Shown here in pieces: positions 42,545 to 51,955 of a DNA stretch of 64,000 nt (within the stretch, counting starts at the first letter, position 1; each line of letters starts with the position of its first letter). A program made the translations under genes and the position numbers. The stretch is from Geomonas agri (GTDB taxonomy: Bacteria; Desulfobacterota; Desulfuromonadia; Geobacterales; Geobacteraceae): positions 62,001 through 126,000 of the forward strand of contig NZ_JAINZO010000001.1 in assembly GCF_020179605.1 (NCBI RefSeq), read 5' to 3'. Below the pieces are notes generated by a model. It did not search any database. It saw nothing but the letters and a program-made list of their open reading frames with translations, and was not told the origin of the DNA.

Positions 42545-43453
42545 TCAGGGGATCATGCGCGTCAGCCAGTAGATGGCGGGAAGGGTGCCGAAGGAGAGGA
42601 TGATGCCGATGCCGATCATGGCCACGGCGAGATCCGCTTCCATGCCAGCGACGACCGCCAGGGCGCCGGCGGTCACCATGGGCGGCATGGCCGCCTCCAG
42701 TACCGAGACGTCAACCACCATGCCGGCGAGCCCGGCCAGGCGGCAGACCGCCAGGGCCGACAGCGGGGCGATCAGGAGTTTCATGGCGAGCCCGAAGCTC
42801 AGCGGCCCGATCACCCGGCGCGGCAGCCTGAGCCGCATCTGCATGCCGATCGCGGTCATGACCACCGGTACCAGGGTGAGGGAGACGTTGTGCAGCACCT
42901 GGGCGAGTTTGTCGGGGTAGGCCCAGCCGCGGGCCAGAATTCCCACCATGAGGGCGATGCTGGGCGGAAAGAAAAGCATCTTGCGCACCATGGCTGACAG
43001 CTGCACCGAGCCATCCTTGCCGTAGAGGGCGAGGATGAAGGACCCATAGGTGACCATGATGATCATGGTCCCGATCTGGTCGTAGATGATCAGGTAGGGA
43101 AGCCCGGCCGCGCCGAAGAAGGCCTGGATCATGGGGACACCCAGGAATGAGGTGTTCCCCAGCGGCACCACTAGGAGCAGCACCCCGCGCGTGGCGCGGT
43201 CCCAGCGCCAAAGGCGCGCCGCCGCGAGCACCGATGCGATGGAGAGGAGCAGCATCCCCCACGGCACGACCGCGGCGGTCACGATTTCCCGGGACAACAC
43301 GATCTGCGGCACCTTGAGGAGTATCAGCGCCGGCAGCGATACGTAGAGGGCGAACATGTTGAGGGTCTGCGCCGAGTCCTTGGGGAAGGCCTCAAGGCGA
43401 CGAAAGAGCATCCCCAAGAGGACGAAGACCCCGATCAAAACGAAATTTTCCAT
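42545..43453 (-). CDS. AEC-family transporter (auxin efflux carrier type)
   Basis: A membrane protein of about 302 residues with ten helices and the AEC patterns LPALILLKVPQIV, VVPLGNTSFLGVPMIQ and a C-terminal half mirroring the first. In bacteria such proteins move malate or other organic acids. The ATG at 43453 is chosen; an in-frame ATG at 43477 is possible. Confidence 0.85.
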   Translation of the reverse strand: MENFVLIGVFVLLGMLFRRLEAFPKDSAQTLNMFALYVSLPALILLKVPQIVLSREIVTAAVVPWGMLLLSIASVLAAARLWRWDRATRGVLLLVVPLGNTSFLGVPMIQAFFGAAGLPYLIIYDQIGTMIIMVTYGSFILALYGKDGSVQLSAMVRKMLFFPPSIALMVGILARGWAYPDKLAQVLHNVSLTLVPVVMTAIGMQMRLRLPRRVIGPLSFGLAMKLLIAPLSALAVCRLAGLAGMVVDVSVLEAAMPPMVTAGALAVVAGMEADLAVAMIGIGIILSFGTLPAIYWLTRMIP

Positions 43454-43558
43454 CCTGCCACATTCTCCTGCTGACATCGTGTACGGCGGCTGTACCGCCT
43501 TATGCTGTTTTCGGGAAGAATTCCTCCCAGTTTTTCGACTGCACCCGCAGGGTCACCG

Positions 43559-43575
43559 GCCCAAATTGATCCAGA
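43559..43575. repeat. Short repeat CCAAATTGATCCAG, possible IS end
   Basis: A related CCAAAATGATCCAG occurs at about 44446-44459, so the two copies flank the reductase gene in direct orientation. They resemble insertion-sequence terminal repeats but no transposase is present. Confidence 0.35.
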
Positions 43576-43725
43576 AGCCTTTGCTGTAACACAGGTGCGA
43601 TGCCGCCACAAGGAAAACAACATCATAAGCCATGGCAGCCACATGCCGCCAGGGAGTATACTCTGGTGAAGAGGGAATTATGCCGCAGAGGAGGGACCAA
43701 GCCAGCAGACAAGGAGGACCCTGAC

Positions 43726-44364
43726 ATGAGAGTAAGAAAGATTGGTATAGTCGGATCGGGCCACATCGGTGGCAACCTGGGAGTGATGTTGGGTAAAGCG
43801 GGCTACGAGGTGTTGTTCAGTTCACGGCACCCGGAAGACCTGCAGGAACTGGTGGCAGACGCCGGGCCCGCTGCCCGTGCCGGGAGCGTAGCGGAAGCGA
43901 TCGCCTTCGGTGACGTGGTCCTGCTCTCCGTGCCGCTCAAGGCCTACCGGGAACTGGATAGCGCAACGAAGCAGGCGTTGCAGGGCAAAATCGTCATCGA
44001 CACCTCCAACCCGTACCCCGAACGAGACGGGGCGATGGCGGTCGAGGCGAGACAGGATCCGGGAGGGATGGGGAGCGTGGTGGCGCGGCTCCTTCCCGGA
44101 GTGAGGATCGTGCGGGCGTTTAACTCGGTCTATTTCGAGGACCTGAGGAAGACCGTGAACAAAAACGGCGACACCATCGGCATCCCGATCGCCGGTGACG
44201 ACCAGGAAGCGGTGGACGTCGCGGTGGAACTGGCCCGCAGTGTGGGGCTGGATCCGGTGGTGGTAGGTGGGCTGACCGCGTCGAAGCTCTTCGACGTCGG
44301 CACCCCGGTCTATGCGACCAGCGCCTCCGCATCGGAAATAAAGGCGAAGTTGAGAATAGAGTAG
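43726..44364 (+). CDS. F420-dependent-NADP-reductase-like oxidoreductase
   Basis: A 212-residue protein with an N-terminal Rossmann motif (IGIVGSGHIGGNLGVMLG), the LFSSRHPEDL cofactor-selecting loop and IVRAFNSVYFEDL further on, matching the 'NADP oxidoreductase coenzyme F420-dependent' group. In organisms without F420 these act on other substrates, so the reaction is open. AAGGAGG precedes the ATG at 43726. Confidence 0.82.
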   Translation: MRVRKIGIVGSGHIGGNLGVMLGKAGYEVLFSSRHPEDLQELVADAGPAARAGSVAEAIAFGDVVLLSVPLKAYRELDSATKQALQGKIVIDTSNPYPERDGAMAVEARQDPGGMGSVVARLLPGVRIVRAFNSVYFEDLRKTVNKNGDTIGIPIAGDDQEAVDVAVELARSVGLDPVVVGGLTASKLFDVGTPVYATSASASEIKAKLRIE

Positions 44365-44534
44365 ATCCCGCCTAGCAGCAGCCGGGGGAGTGCCTGTAAA
44401 GCGCAGGCGCCCCCGGTCTGTCCCCAGAGCCCCAGCTCCAGCGACCCAAAATGATCCAGCGAAATTCTTAGGGTTGACCGCCACAAACTCCCATGTAAAA
44501 TTAGCAAAATCTAACCTGTTGGGAGGAAAAAGGC

Positions 44535-45185
44535 ATGAGCGTCTCAGATAAATTCGAAATGAACCATGAGGAGATGGATCCGCCGACATTTGTCCTTTGG
44601 CTTGATGACGCTGCCACTTTGCAGGATGGGCATGCGAAGATAATCCAGAAAGACCAATGGGTGCCGGGGTCGGTCCAATTCAGAGCACACAAAGAGCTGA
44701 TCTCGAAGGAGTGGGATAGGGCGTGCGCCCTCAACGTCCATAGTACCAGTGAATTGGAGGCGGCGGTCGCGGCAGCATTGGAGGACGTGAGCATCAACGC
44801 CAGCTATCTGGTACTCAGGGCGAAACAGGAAAAAGATGAAGCATGGCTTCACAATAACGGATACCAGCCCAAGGGAAAGCCGAAGAGGGTGTATGACAGA
44901 CCGGTTTCCGCCGCCGCCCTGGGGATGAAAGCCAAGAATGGACCGGGGATTGGCGAGATCACCCTGACCTGGGATAAAGACCTTGCAGCGGGTTCTTACC
45001 AGTTGCAGATTTGTAAGGGGCATCCGCAGGGGGACGAGTCTTATGCCGACTACGGTTTCCTGAAGAAGGTCCGGATCGTCATCGGCAACCTGGAGAGGGC
45101 ATCCTGGTACCACTTCCGAATCAGGAGCATCGGCCACAACCAAAACGGCCCGTGGAGTGAACCGGTTGGAATCATCGTGACATAA
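44535..45185 (+). CDS. Hypothetical protein with C-terminal fibronectin type III domain
   Basis: A 216-residue protein without signal peptide. The N-terminal 120 residues are unrecognised; the C-terminal 90 form a fibronectin-III-like sandwich (ITLTWDKDLAAGSYQLQICK, WYHFRIRSIGHNQNGPWSEP). TTGGGAGGAAAAA precedes the ATG. The tandem-repeat array starts 200 bases downstream. Confidence 0.65.
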   Translation: MSVSDKFEMNHEEMDPPTFVLWLDDAATLQDGHAKIIQKDQWVPGSVQFRAHKELISKEWDRACALNVHSTSELEAAVAAALEDVSINASYLVLRAKQEKDEAWLHNNGYQPKGKPKRVYDRPVSAAALGMKAKNGPGIGEITLTWDKDLAAGSYQLQICKGHPQGDESYADYGFLKKVRIVIGNLERASWYHFRIRSIGHNQNGPWSEPVGIIVT

Positions 45186-45385
45186 GTCGAATAAGTTTCT
45201 GCTCGAATGCTCCGTTCCCCCCTCGTAGCAAGGGGGGAACGGCTCCCGCCTCCACCTTCCTCGCAATCTACCGCTGCACAACAAGCTCACCTGCACCTGC
45301 AGGAATCACCTCTGCGCCGCCTGTGGCCGCGCTCGTCTCCGCCTCCTGTCAACTGCATTTTCCGCCCTAGCATCCATCGCCCACC

Positions 45386-45846
45386 GGAAGCATTCTCCGA
45401 GAAACGGAAGGCATCCGCCGCTCAGCGGAAGCTTTCTTCGCGAAACGGAAGGCATCCGTCACTCAACGGAAGCTTTCTCGGAGAAATGGAAGGCATCCGT
45501 TGATCGACGGAAGCTTTCTCCGCGAAATGGAAGGCATCCGTTGATCGACGGAAGCTTTCTCCGCGAAACGGAAGGCATCCGTCGCTCAGCGGAATGTTTC
45601 TCCGAGAAACGGAAGGCATCCGTCGCTCAGCGGAAGCTTTCTCCGCGAAACGAAAGGCATCCGTTGCTCAGCGGAAGCTTTCTTCGAGAAACGGAAGGCA
45701 TCCGTCGCTCAGCGGAAGCTTTCTCCGCGAAACGAAAGGCATCCGTCGCTCGACGGAAGCTTTCTCCGGGAAACGGAAGGCATCCGCCGCTCGTCGGAAG
45801 CTTTCTCCGCGAAACGGAAGGCATCCGTCACTCAGCGGAAGCTTTG
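45386..45846. repeat. 41-bp tandem-repeat array, 11 units plus a partial one
   Basis: Units begin at 45386, 45427, 45468, 45509, 45550, 45591, 45632, 45673, 45714, 45755 and 45796; a partial unit follows at 45837. Each starts GGAAGCTTTCTCCGCGAAAC (with variants) and ends around GGCATCCGTCGCTCAGC. Each unit can form two hairpins: TTTC/GAAA and TCCGY/RCGGA. The unit length is not a multiple of three and lacks stops on both strands, so the open frames across it are by-products. The remainder of 45186-46202 holds a REP-like repeat at 45219 and no gene. Confidence 0.95.
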
Positions 45847-46202
45847 TTTGGGGGGAAGGCGTAGTGTGTAAATAGCCTCTTAGAATACAGGTAGCGCCTC
45901 ACGGTTGGACGGCGCCACTTCAGCTTTGACAGAGATGGATAATCACTATATATTGCCGATCATGTGTTCGAACACATGAAGGCTGTCCTCATCATAACAA
46001 AAGAAGTTTTTACATGGGGGGGAGAAGGGATGGCCAGTTTTCTGGCCATCCTCCCAATCGGCACAAATTCCGGTTTTTGTCGAAAGCAATTTCAGGAAGT
46101 TGCCGTGCTCGGAGAATTATCAAACCGTTGATCATTTACGAAATGTAGTTGTTGAAGACAATTTCCAACCAATAAGTAGTTGGACAAAAAGGAAATTGAT
46201 GC

Positions 46203-46790
46203 ATGGATGAAAAAAACATGACCCCGGCGATTTCTTCTTTCGAACCCCCTCTGCCTGGAAAGGAAGAGCTTTTGGTAGAACTGCGGTGGAAGAAATGGGT
46301 TTATTTCTTCACGATCTTAGTCATTATATTGATTAGCTTGTTCTATGTCTTCGGGGTAATCATCCCATATCTGACGACCGGCGATTTTAACGAGATATGG
46401 CCGGCCCATAAATACAAAGCATCTGCAAAGGTAAAGTTTTTATTATTTTCACCGGTTTGGTTGTTGCTTTTACCGGTTTTTGCTGGTGCCTTTCGTATTG
46501 GCGTGATTTCATTCTATGAAACATATGTCGAGCAGAGACCATACCTACCATTTTTCAAGAAGGTAACTATTCCTTACAAAGCCTTACACATAAAGGAAGG
46601 AAGCAACGGACTGAGGCTTACGAACGGGGGCGTTCCGCCGTGGTTTGGAAATCAGTTCAAATATTGGAAAATATCATATTGGGACGCCATTGTTATCTCG
46701 GTGGTCGATATGGTTTATAGCAATCCGGAATGCCATCCAAAGGCGATAGAAATTGGTCGCAAATGGGCGGTCAAGATCGACAGGTCGTAG
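46203..46790 (+). CDS. Membrane protein of unknown function
   Basis: A 195-residue protein with two helices (about 34-57 and 80-100) and a soluble C-terminal part that resembles a PH-like fold (YVEQRPYLPFFKKVTIPYKA). Codons are more A+T-rich than those of neighbours. No family recognised with confidence. Confidence 0.6.
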   Translation: MDEKNMTPAISSFEPPLPGKEELLVELRWKKWVYFFTILVIILISLFYVFGVIIPYLTTGDFNEIWPAHKYKASAKVKFLLFSPVWLLLLPVFAGAFRIGVISFYETYVEQRPYLPFFKKVTIPYKALHIKEGSNGLRLTNGGVPPWFGNQFKYWKISYWDAIVISVVDMVYSNPECHPKAIEIGRKWAVKIDRS

Positions 46791-46802
46791 TCTTGGCATT
46801 GG

Positions 46803-46872
46803 GGGACGTTGCTGAGATTTTGAGATTTGCAGACGCAACAAAGACAGAAAGTCAAAATCTAACGAACGTCCC
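46803..46872. repeat. Long inverted repeat, RAYT/REP-type remnant
   Basis: GGGACGTTGCTGAGATTTTG at the left pairs with CAAAATCTAACGAACGTCCC at the right, about 21 bp with three mismatches, around a 28-base loop. It resembles ends I associate with REP-associated transposases. No transposase remains; 46873-47157 shows nothing else. Confidence 0.6.
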
Positions 46873-47157
46873 TCTGTCACTCTAACGCCAACATCCTGAA
46901 ACACTTTGATCTGCCTCCTCGCACACCCACATGGCAGAGAATCAAAGGGGTTTTTCTTCAAGGTTAGGCTAAGGCCAGGTAGGCTTGGGCCATGCTTGCA
47001 AAGTTGTAAAGTCTGTAAGAATGCTGAGTGACATTGCGATATTGCGGGCCTGAAAAGAAGGCACCTCCGGGTGAAGGTGGAAAGACTTCCTGATATGCTT
47101 AAAGACCCGAATGTTTAAAGGCAGGGGGGGAATTGACTTGCCCTTGATGAGGTGGCC

Positions 47158-47832
47158 ATGACCAGAGTAAACGAGAAAGTGGGGGGTGTTGCAACGGCTG
47201 TGAGGTCCCGCTGGCCCTCACTGTGCGCATTGTTGGCACTTGGCGGCCTGTATGCGGCACTACCTTCCTCTTTACTTCTTGGTGGTCCGCGCTGGCTCCT
47301 CTTGGCGATCATTTCGGTGCTCACGGTGCCACTTATCGTCACGCACTACAAAGGAGCTCACATCACAAACCAAGTGATCGGCTTCGTCTTGAACGGCGTG
47401 GTGACAGCAGCCATGATCATCTCTTTGGCGCTACTGATACGAGCCCTGCCCCTGCACCTGGAAAAACCGCAAGACCTGCTGTTGTCTGCCGCGGCACTGT
47501 GGCTGTCCAACATCCTGGTGTTCGCATCTTGGTACTGGAGGCTTGATGCTGGTGGCCCCCATACTCGAGCTCAACGCCGGGATCACGTCAAGGGAGCTTT
47601 TCTCTTTCCCCAAATGACGCTGCCCCCGGAGAAAAAACACGCTGCCGGCTTGAACGAGTGGACCCCGAACTTCGTGGATTACCTCTTCCTTGCCTTCAAC
47701 ACCTCCACAGCATTCTCGCCAACCGATGTTCCCGTCCTGTCTCGTTGGGCAAAGGTCTTAATGATGCTGCAGTCGATTATCTCACTGCTGGTGATTGCCC
47801 TGCTTGCGGCACGGGCGGTGAACATCTTGTGA
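47158..47832 (+). CDS. DUF1345-like integral membrane protein
   Basis: A 224-residue protein with about six helices. The C-terminal part (VDYLFLAFNTSTAFSPTDVP, then a long helix) is the pattern I associate with DUF1345-like proteins, related in shape to ion-channel pore segments. Function unknown. GATGAGGTGG precedes the ATG at 47158. Confidence 0.65.
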   Translation: MTRVNEKVGGVATAVRSRWPSLCALLALGGLYAALPSSLLLGGPRWLLLAIISVLTVPLIVTHYKGAHITNQVIGFVLNGVVTAAMIISLALLIRALPLHLEKPQDLLLSAAALWLSNILVFASWYWRLDAGGPHTRAQRRDHVKGAFLFPQMTLPPEKKHAAGLNEWTPNFVDYLFLAFNTSTAFSPTDVPVLSRWAKVLMMLQSIISLLVIALLAARAVNIL

Positions 47833-47920
47833 TTCTTTTGGGGCACCGTTACCATGGTTGTGTGTACGCTCTTTGACAGCTCCGCGTCGGGGGCTGATTG
47901 CTAGCTGATGGGGGGAGTTC

Positions 47921-48352
47921 ATGAACAGATTTATTGATCGAGTAGAAGAAGTCATTGTTTGGACGTTGGTACTTATGCTGCTGGTGGCGGTATTGCTGGG
48001 CACACTGGGACTGGGGCGAACGCTTTTCCAAATAATAATCGACTCACCTCCCTATCTCCTCATTGACCCCAAGATGCTTTTTCAATCCTTTGGTCTCTTT
48101 CTCATTTGTCTGATAGGGCTAGAATTGTTGAAGCTTTTGAAGTTTCACGTTTCTCATCACTCTGTCAAACCTGAATTGGTTGTGGAGGTGGCCATAATCG
48201 CGTTGTGCAACAAGATAGTTACCCTTGATCTTAAAGAAACAGCACCCGTGTCGCTTTTAGGCCTTGCGGCTATGATTTTTGCACTTGCTGCCGGATATTA
48301 CGTCTTCATTCGCCACGGAGAAGAAAAGGGTCAGGCCTCGTCACGAGACTAA
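47921..48352 (+). CDS. PsiE-like membrane protein (phosphate-starvation family)
   Basis: A 143-residue protein with four helices and conserved LLKLLKFHVSHHSVKPELVV and ALCNKIVTLDL, the PsiE pattern. E. coli PsiE is induced by phosphate starvation; its activity is unknown. A 10-bp-stem terminator follows at 48406-48445. Confidence 0.8.
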   Translation: MNRFIDRVEEVIVWTLVLMLLVAVLLGTLGLGRTLFQIIIDSPPYLLIDPKMLFQSFGLFLICLIGLELLKLLKFHVSHHSVKPELVVEVAIIALCNKIVTLDLKETAPVSLLGLAAMIFALAAGYYVFIRHGEEKGQASSRD

Positions 48353-48405
48353 ACAGTAACAAACGAATAACGAGCAAAGTTCAACCAGAAAAAGCATGAA
48401 GACGG

Positions 48406-48445
48406 AAAAGGGGACAGGCTACTTTGTGGCGTGCCCCTTTTCCTC
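48406..48445 (+). terminator. Terminator of the PsiE-like gene
   Basis: GGAAAAGGGG pairs with CCCCTTTTCC around a 20-base loop; the T run is inside the stem end. Confidence 0.6.
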
Positions 48446-48473
48446 TTGGAAACATGCAGAAAGCCGGAGCTCC

Positions 48474-48497
48474 TTTTGGGGAGGCTCCGGTTTTTTT
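48474..48497. terminator. Second hairpin terminator, copy of 42491-42528
   Basis: CCGGAGC pairs with GCTCCGG, followed by seven T residues. Sequence and loop start match the terminator after the beta-barrel gene. Confidence 0.75.
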
Positions 48498-48671
48498 ATC
48501 AGGTCACTTCGCCAGTTCAGACCGCGCCTGCTGCGCCATGACACCGTGTACCTATTCGGAGGGATAGATGCCGTCCTAGCAGTGACAGTTGTCACTTTGC
48601 GATTTCCCGGTATTCTCATCCGTCAAGAGCGGACAGTCACAGAGACGGTAGTATCATGCACGGAGGGGGAC

Positions 48672-49454
48672 ATGGACTTGAAGAACCTGTTACTGGAAGT
48701 AACTGATCGGATTGCGACGGTGACGGTGAATCGCCCGTCGGCGATGAATGCCATGACGCCGGAGACCCTGGAGGAGCTGCAGCGGGTGGTCGCCGAGATT
48801 GACGACAGCGATGAGATCCGCGCCGCGGTAATCACCGGGGCGGGCGCCAAGGCCTTCGTCGCCGGCGCCGACATCTCGCTCATGCGGGACATGAGCTCGA
48901 CCCAGGCGCGTGACCTGGCGCTTAAGGCACACGGCATCTACGCGGCCATCGAGCGCTCCTCCAAGCCCTTCATCGCGGCGGTCAACGGCTATGCCCTCGG
49001 CGGCGGCTGCGAACTTTCCATGGCCTGCGACATTCGCATCGCTTCCGACAACGCGAAGTTCGGGCAACCGGAGATCAACATCGGCATCCTCCCGGGGTTT
49101 GGCGGGTCGCAACGACTTCCCAGGCTGGTGGGGAAGGGGAGGGCGCTCGAGATCATCCTCACCGGGGATATGGTCGATGCCGCAGAGGCGTTGCGCATCG
49201 GCCTGGTTAACCGGGTGGTGCCGCAGGACGAGTTGCTGAGCGAGGCGCGCAAGCTGGCGACGAAAATAGCCTCAAAGGGAAGGGTTGCCGCGAAGCTCTG
49301 CAAGGAGGCCGTGGTCAACGGCCTGGAGATGGACCTAGCCCGGGCCTGCGTCTACGAAGCGGAACTCTTTGGCTACAGCTTCGCCACCGCTGACCAAAAG
49401 GAGGGGATGAGCGCCTTTCTGGAAAAGCGGACGCCAGTGTTCCAGGACCGTTAG
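48672..49454 (+). CDS. Enoyl-CoA hydratase / 3-hydroxybutyryl-CoA dehydratase (crotonase)
   Basis: A 260-residue crotonase: AFVAGADISLM forms the oxyanion-hole block, NGYALGGGCELSMACDIRIA the second, and the catalytic Glu pair lies in FGQPEINIGILPGFGG. It hydrates trans-enoyl-CoA in fatty-acid or butyrate-type metabolism; the closest group by pattern is 3-hydroxybutyryl-CoA dehydratase. GGAGGGGG precedes the ATG at 48672. No other beta-oxidation gene is adjacent. Confidence 0.92.
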   Translation: MDLKNLLLEVTDRIATVTVNRPSAMNAMTPETLEELQRVVAEIDDSDEIRAAVITGAGAKAFVAGADISLMRDMSSTQARDLALKAHGIYAAIERSSKPFIAAVNGYALGGGCELSMACDIRIASDNAKFGQPEINIGILPGFGGSQRLPRLVGKGRALEIILTGDMVDAAEALRIGLVNRVVPQDELLSEARKLATKIASKGRVAAKLCKEAVVNGLEMDLARACVYEAELFGYSFATADQKEGMSAFLEKRTPVFQDR

Positions 49455-49711
49455 GGCGAGCTTTTTGGTGTAGAGGGGAGGCTTAAGAAAAGATTCGCAG
49501 GGGGAATATATTCACACCGGCGTAAGATCCCTACATTACAAGTAAAAATGTCGAAAAGCGTGCCGGTAGTGGAAAAAAATCTTACCCGTCCCCTTTCGTG
49601 ACCCCCGCGCAAGTTGCTTATTTTATTGCTGAGAACGTACTGGCACGCCTCCTGCTATCTCATGGTGGAAAGCTTCGGAAACACAGGCCACCAATGAAAG
49701 GGAGGATGTTT

Positions 49712-49972
49712 ATGTACGGTATCTACCAAATCGCGTCTTTTGCCGCCCCGACTCCGCTGTTGAAATTCGACCGCGAGAGCGACGCCGTCAGTTTTCTCCA
49801 GCAACTGGCCGAGGTGACACGGCAGCAGATTGAAAAGCCCGCCGACGTGCAGGCTTTCAAAAGGCACTTCAGGCATTACGGCATCCACTTAACCGACGTC
49901 GTTCTCCTCGATGACACGATCCTTGGAGTCGCCAGGCAAAAGTTCGATCCCGCCACAGTAGAAATATTCTGA
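49712..49972 (+). CDS. Small hypothetical protein
   Basis: An 86-residue soluble protein, no recognised domain (YGIYQIASFAAPTPLLKFD at the start, DTILGVARQKFDP near the end). GGGAGG at 49700-49705 favours the ATG at 49712 over upstream in-frame starts. Confidence 0.6.
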   Translation: MYGIYQIASFAAPTPLLKFDRESDAVSFLQQLAEVTRQQIEKPADVQAFKRHFRHYGIHLTDVVLLDDTILGVARQKFDPATVEIF

Positions 49973-50072
49973 GCGCCCTCTGGCCGGCGTTAGCCGCAAC
50001 TATCTGAACTGGGGGGCGTGGCAGGGGAACGCTGGCGCGTGAGGCGATGGCTCAGCAAGAGGTCCCTCTTCT

Positions 50073-50894
50073 TCACCAGGGCTGGCACTTCACGTTGGTG
50101 GGGCTGTCCTTGAGGTATTGCCCGGGAGATGCCCCCAGGGTCTGACGGAACATCTCGATGAAGGCGCTGAGGCTCTGGTAGCCCAGGTCGAAGGCAACGG
50201 TAGTGACATTTTGTCCCGCTGCAAGGCGCCGGATCGCCTCCTGAAGGATCAGTCTTTTCTTCCATGCCCCGAAGGTGAGGCCGGTCTCGCGGATGAAGAG
50301 CCTGGCCAGGGTGCGGGGACTGGTGCAGGCGACCGAGGCCAGCACCTCGATCGTTTCGATCGCGCCGGGGTCCGCTACCATCTTCTCTATGGCCCGTTGC
50401 AGGCGCTCATCGTGCCCCATCGGGAGACGCAACTCGGTCGGCTCGGCTTGGCACAACTCGTCGATCAACACCGTCATGAGACGATACCCAGCGCTTTCGG
50501 GGGTATAGCTCTCACCGATAATGACCGCCTTGAGGATGAGCTCCCGCAGCAGGGGGGATACCTTCAGGATGGTGCACTCCCGGGGCAACCTGCCGGACAC
50601 ACCCCTTTCCAGGAACAGATTCCTCAACGACACCTCCCCGGGGAAATAAACCTCGTGCTCGACGTCGGGCGGTACCCACACCGCCTGCGACGGAGGAACC
50701 ACGAGCACCTCTTTACCGCTCACCACCCTCATCACACCTTGGCTGGCGTAGATGAGCTGGCCGCGGGGATGGGCGTGGGGTGCGGCGCACCCGGCCTGAC
50801 TCACCTCCATAGACAGGGGGATAACCGGCAAATGCGGTTCCGTTCTCCAGCCGATCTCTATGGGAGCGAGTTTTGGCAGTTTAGCGACAATCAT
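50073..50894 (-). CDS. AraC-family transcriptional regulator
   Basis: A 273-residue regulator with an N-terminal cupin (CAAPHAHPRGQLIYASQGVM, VVPPSQAVWVPPDVEHEV) and a C-terminal double helix-turn-helix (ASVACTSPRTLARLFIRETG, VAFDLGYQSLSAFIEMFRQT). It is divergent from a methyltransferase gene, its likely target. The start at 50894 is preferred; a longer reading to 50930 would reach into the divergent promoter. Confidence 0.9.
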   Translation of the reverse strand: MIVAKLPKLAPIEIGWRTEPHLPVIPLSMEVSQAGCAAPHAHPRGQLIYASQGVMRVVSGKEVLVVPPSQAVWVPPDVEHEVYFPGEVSLRNLFLERGVSGRLPRECTILKVSPLLRELILKAVIIGESYTPESAGYRLMTVLIDELCQAEPTELRLPMGHDERLQRAIEKMVADPGAIETIEVLASVACTSPRTLARLFIRETGLTFGAWKKRLILQEAIRRLAAGQNVTTVAFDLGYQSLSAFIEMFRQTLGASPGQYLKDSPTNVKCQPW

Positions 50895-50965
50895 TGGCCG
50901 TTTATAGCAAGACAGCCATGGCCATGGCAAGCTATTGTCAGCATCATTGCAAAAGGGGGATCACC

Positions 50966-51739
50966 ATGGCCGACGACAAAGAGCAGAAGCACCGGGAAAA
51001 GGTCATCGAGCAGTTTTCACAGCAGGCAGTGCCGTTCACGCAGGTGCCGGGACATTACGATGCGCTGCAGGTCCTGCTGGAACTCTCCGGAGTAGGCACG
51101 AGCGACGAGGTGCTGGACGTAGCGTGCGGCCCGGGGCTGGTTGCCTGCGCCTTTGCCAGGCACGCGAAGCACGTAACGGGAGTCGACATCACGCCTGCCA
51201 TGATCGAGCAGGCCAGGCAGCGCCAGGGTGAACAGCAACTGGTCAATCTCTCCTGGGACGTCGGCAACGCGGTGCCGCTGGCTTACCCGGACAGCTCGTT
51301 CTCCTTGGTGCTCACCCGTTACAGTTTTCACCATCTCCTTGACCCGCAGGGAGCGCTGTCCGAGATGATCCGCGTCTGTCGGCCCGGTGGCACGGTGATG
51401 GTGGCCGACGTGGCCATCCCGTCGGCAAAAGCGGCGGCCTATGATCACCTGGAGCTGATCCGCGACCCTTCGCACACCCATGCCTTGACCGAGGAAGAGT
51501 TCGAGGTGCTGTTCCAGCACTCCGGCCTGGTCGACTGCCGCCGCAGCGCCTACGGTGTGGATATCGAGCTGGAGACCCAGATAAAGGCGTCGTTCCCAAA
51601 GCCGGGAGGCGACCGGGTGATCCGGGACATGGTGACGTCCGATGTGGGCATTGACAGTTTAGGCATCAACGCCCGCGTAAAAGACGGCAAGATAGTCTAT
51701 ACCGTGCCGATCGCGGTGTATGCGGGGAAGAAAAGGTAA
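50966..51739 (+). CDS. Class I SAM-dependent methyltransferase
   Basis: A 257-residue enzyme with motif I VLDVACGPGLVACAFA, motif post-I GVDITPAMIEQA and the later SFHHLLDPQGALSEMIRVCR, PGGTVMVADV of UbiE-like methyltransferases. Substrate unknown. GGGGGATC precedes the ATG at 50966. Confidence 0.88.
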   Translation: MADDKEQKHREKVIEQFSQQAVPFTQVPGHYDALQVLLELSGVGTSDEVLDVACGPGLVACAFARHAKHVTGVDITPAMIEQARQRQGEQQLVNLSWDVGNAVPLAYPDSSFSLVLTRYSFHHLLDPQGALSEMIRVCRPGGTVMVADVAIPSAKAAAYDHLELIRDPSHTHALTEEEFEVLFQHSGLVDCRRSAYGVDIELETQIKASFPKPGGDRVIRDMVTSDVGIDSLGINARVKDGKIVYTVPIAVYAGKKR

Positions 51740-51856
51740 AGGGGGGGGCGGAGCAGGCGACTCCGTTAAGCGACCAATGACGAGAGGGTGGTGCTTCTCC
51801 GGTCTTTGACTCTCCTCGATACCCTGCGGCTGTTGGCAGAATGCCTATTTAACAAA

Positions 51857-51890
51857 GAAGGGGGACCGTGCAATCGGTCCCCCTTTTGTT
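51857..51890. terminator. Terminator between methyltransferase and nrdJ
   Basis: AAGGGGGACCG pairs with CGGTCCCCCTT around TGCAAT; T or A runs flank both sides, so it can serve both convergent genes. Confidence 0.88.
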
Positions 51891-51955
51891 TACTGCTATC
51901 CTTCTTGCCCAGCCAGTCTCTCCTGGTCTGCGCAGGAGTAATGCTCAGCTACCCT

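Noticed and set aside
45386-45846. Possible CRISPR array
   Set aside because: Units are directly contiguous with no unique spacers, so it is a tandem repeat.
45541-45875. Two protein frames (about 107 and 93 codons) across the tandem array
   Set aside because: The 41-bp unit has no stops on either strand, so open frames arise automatically; no start signals support them.
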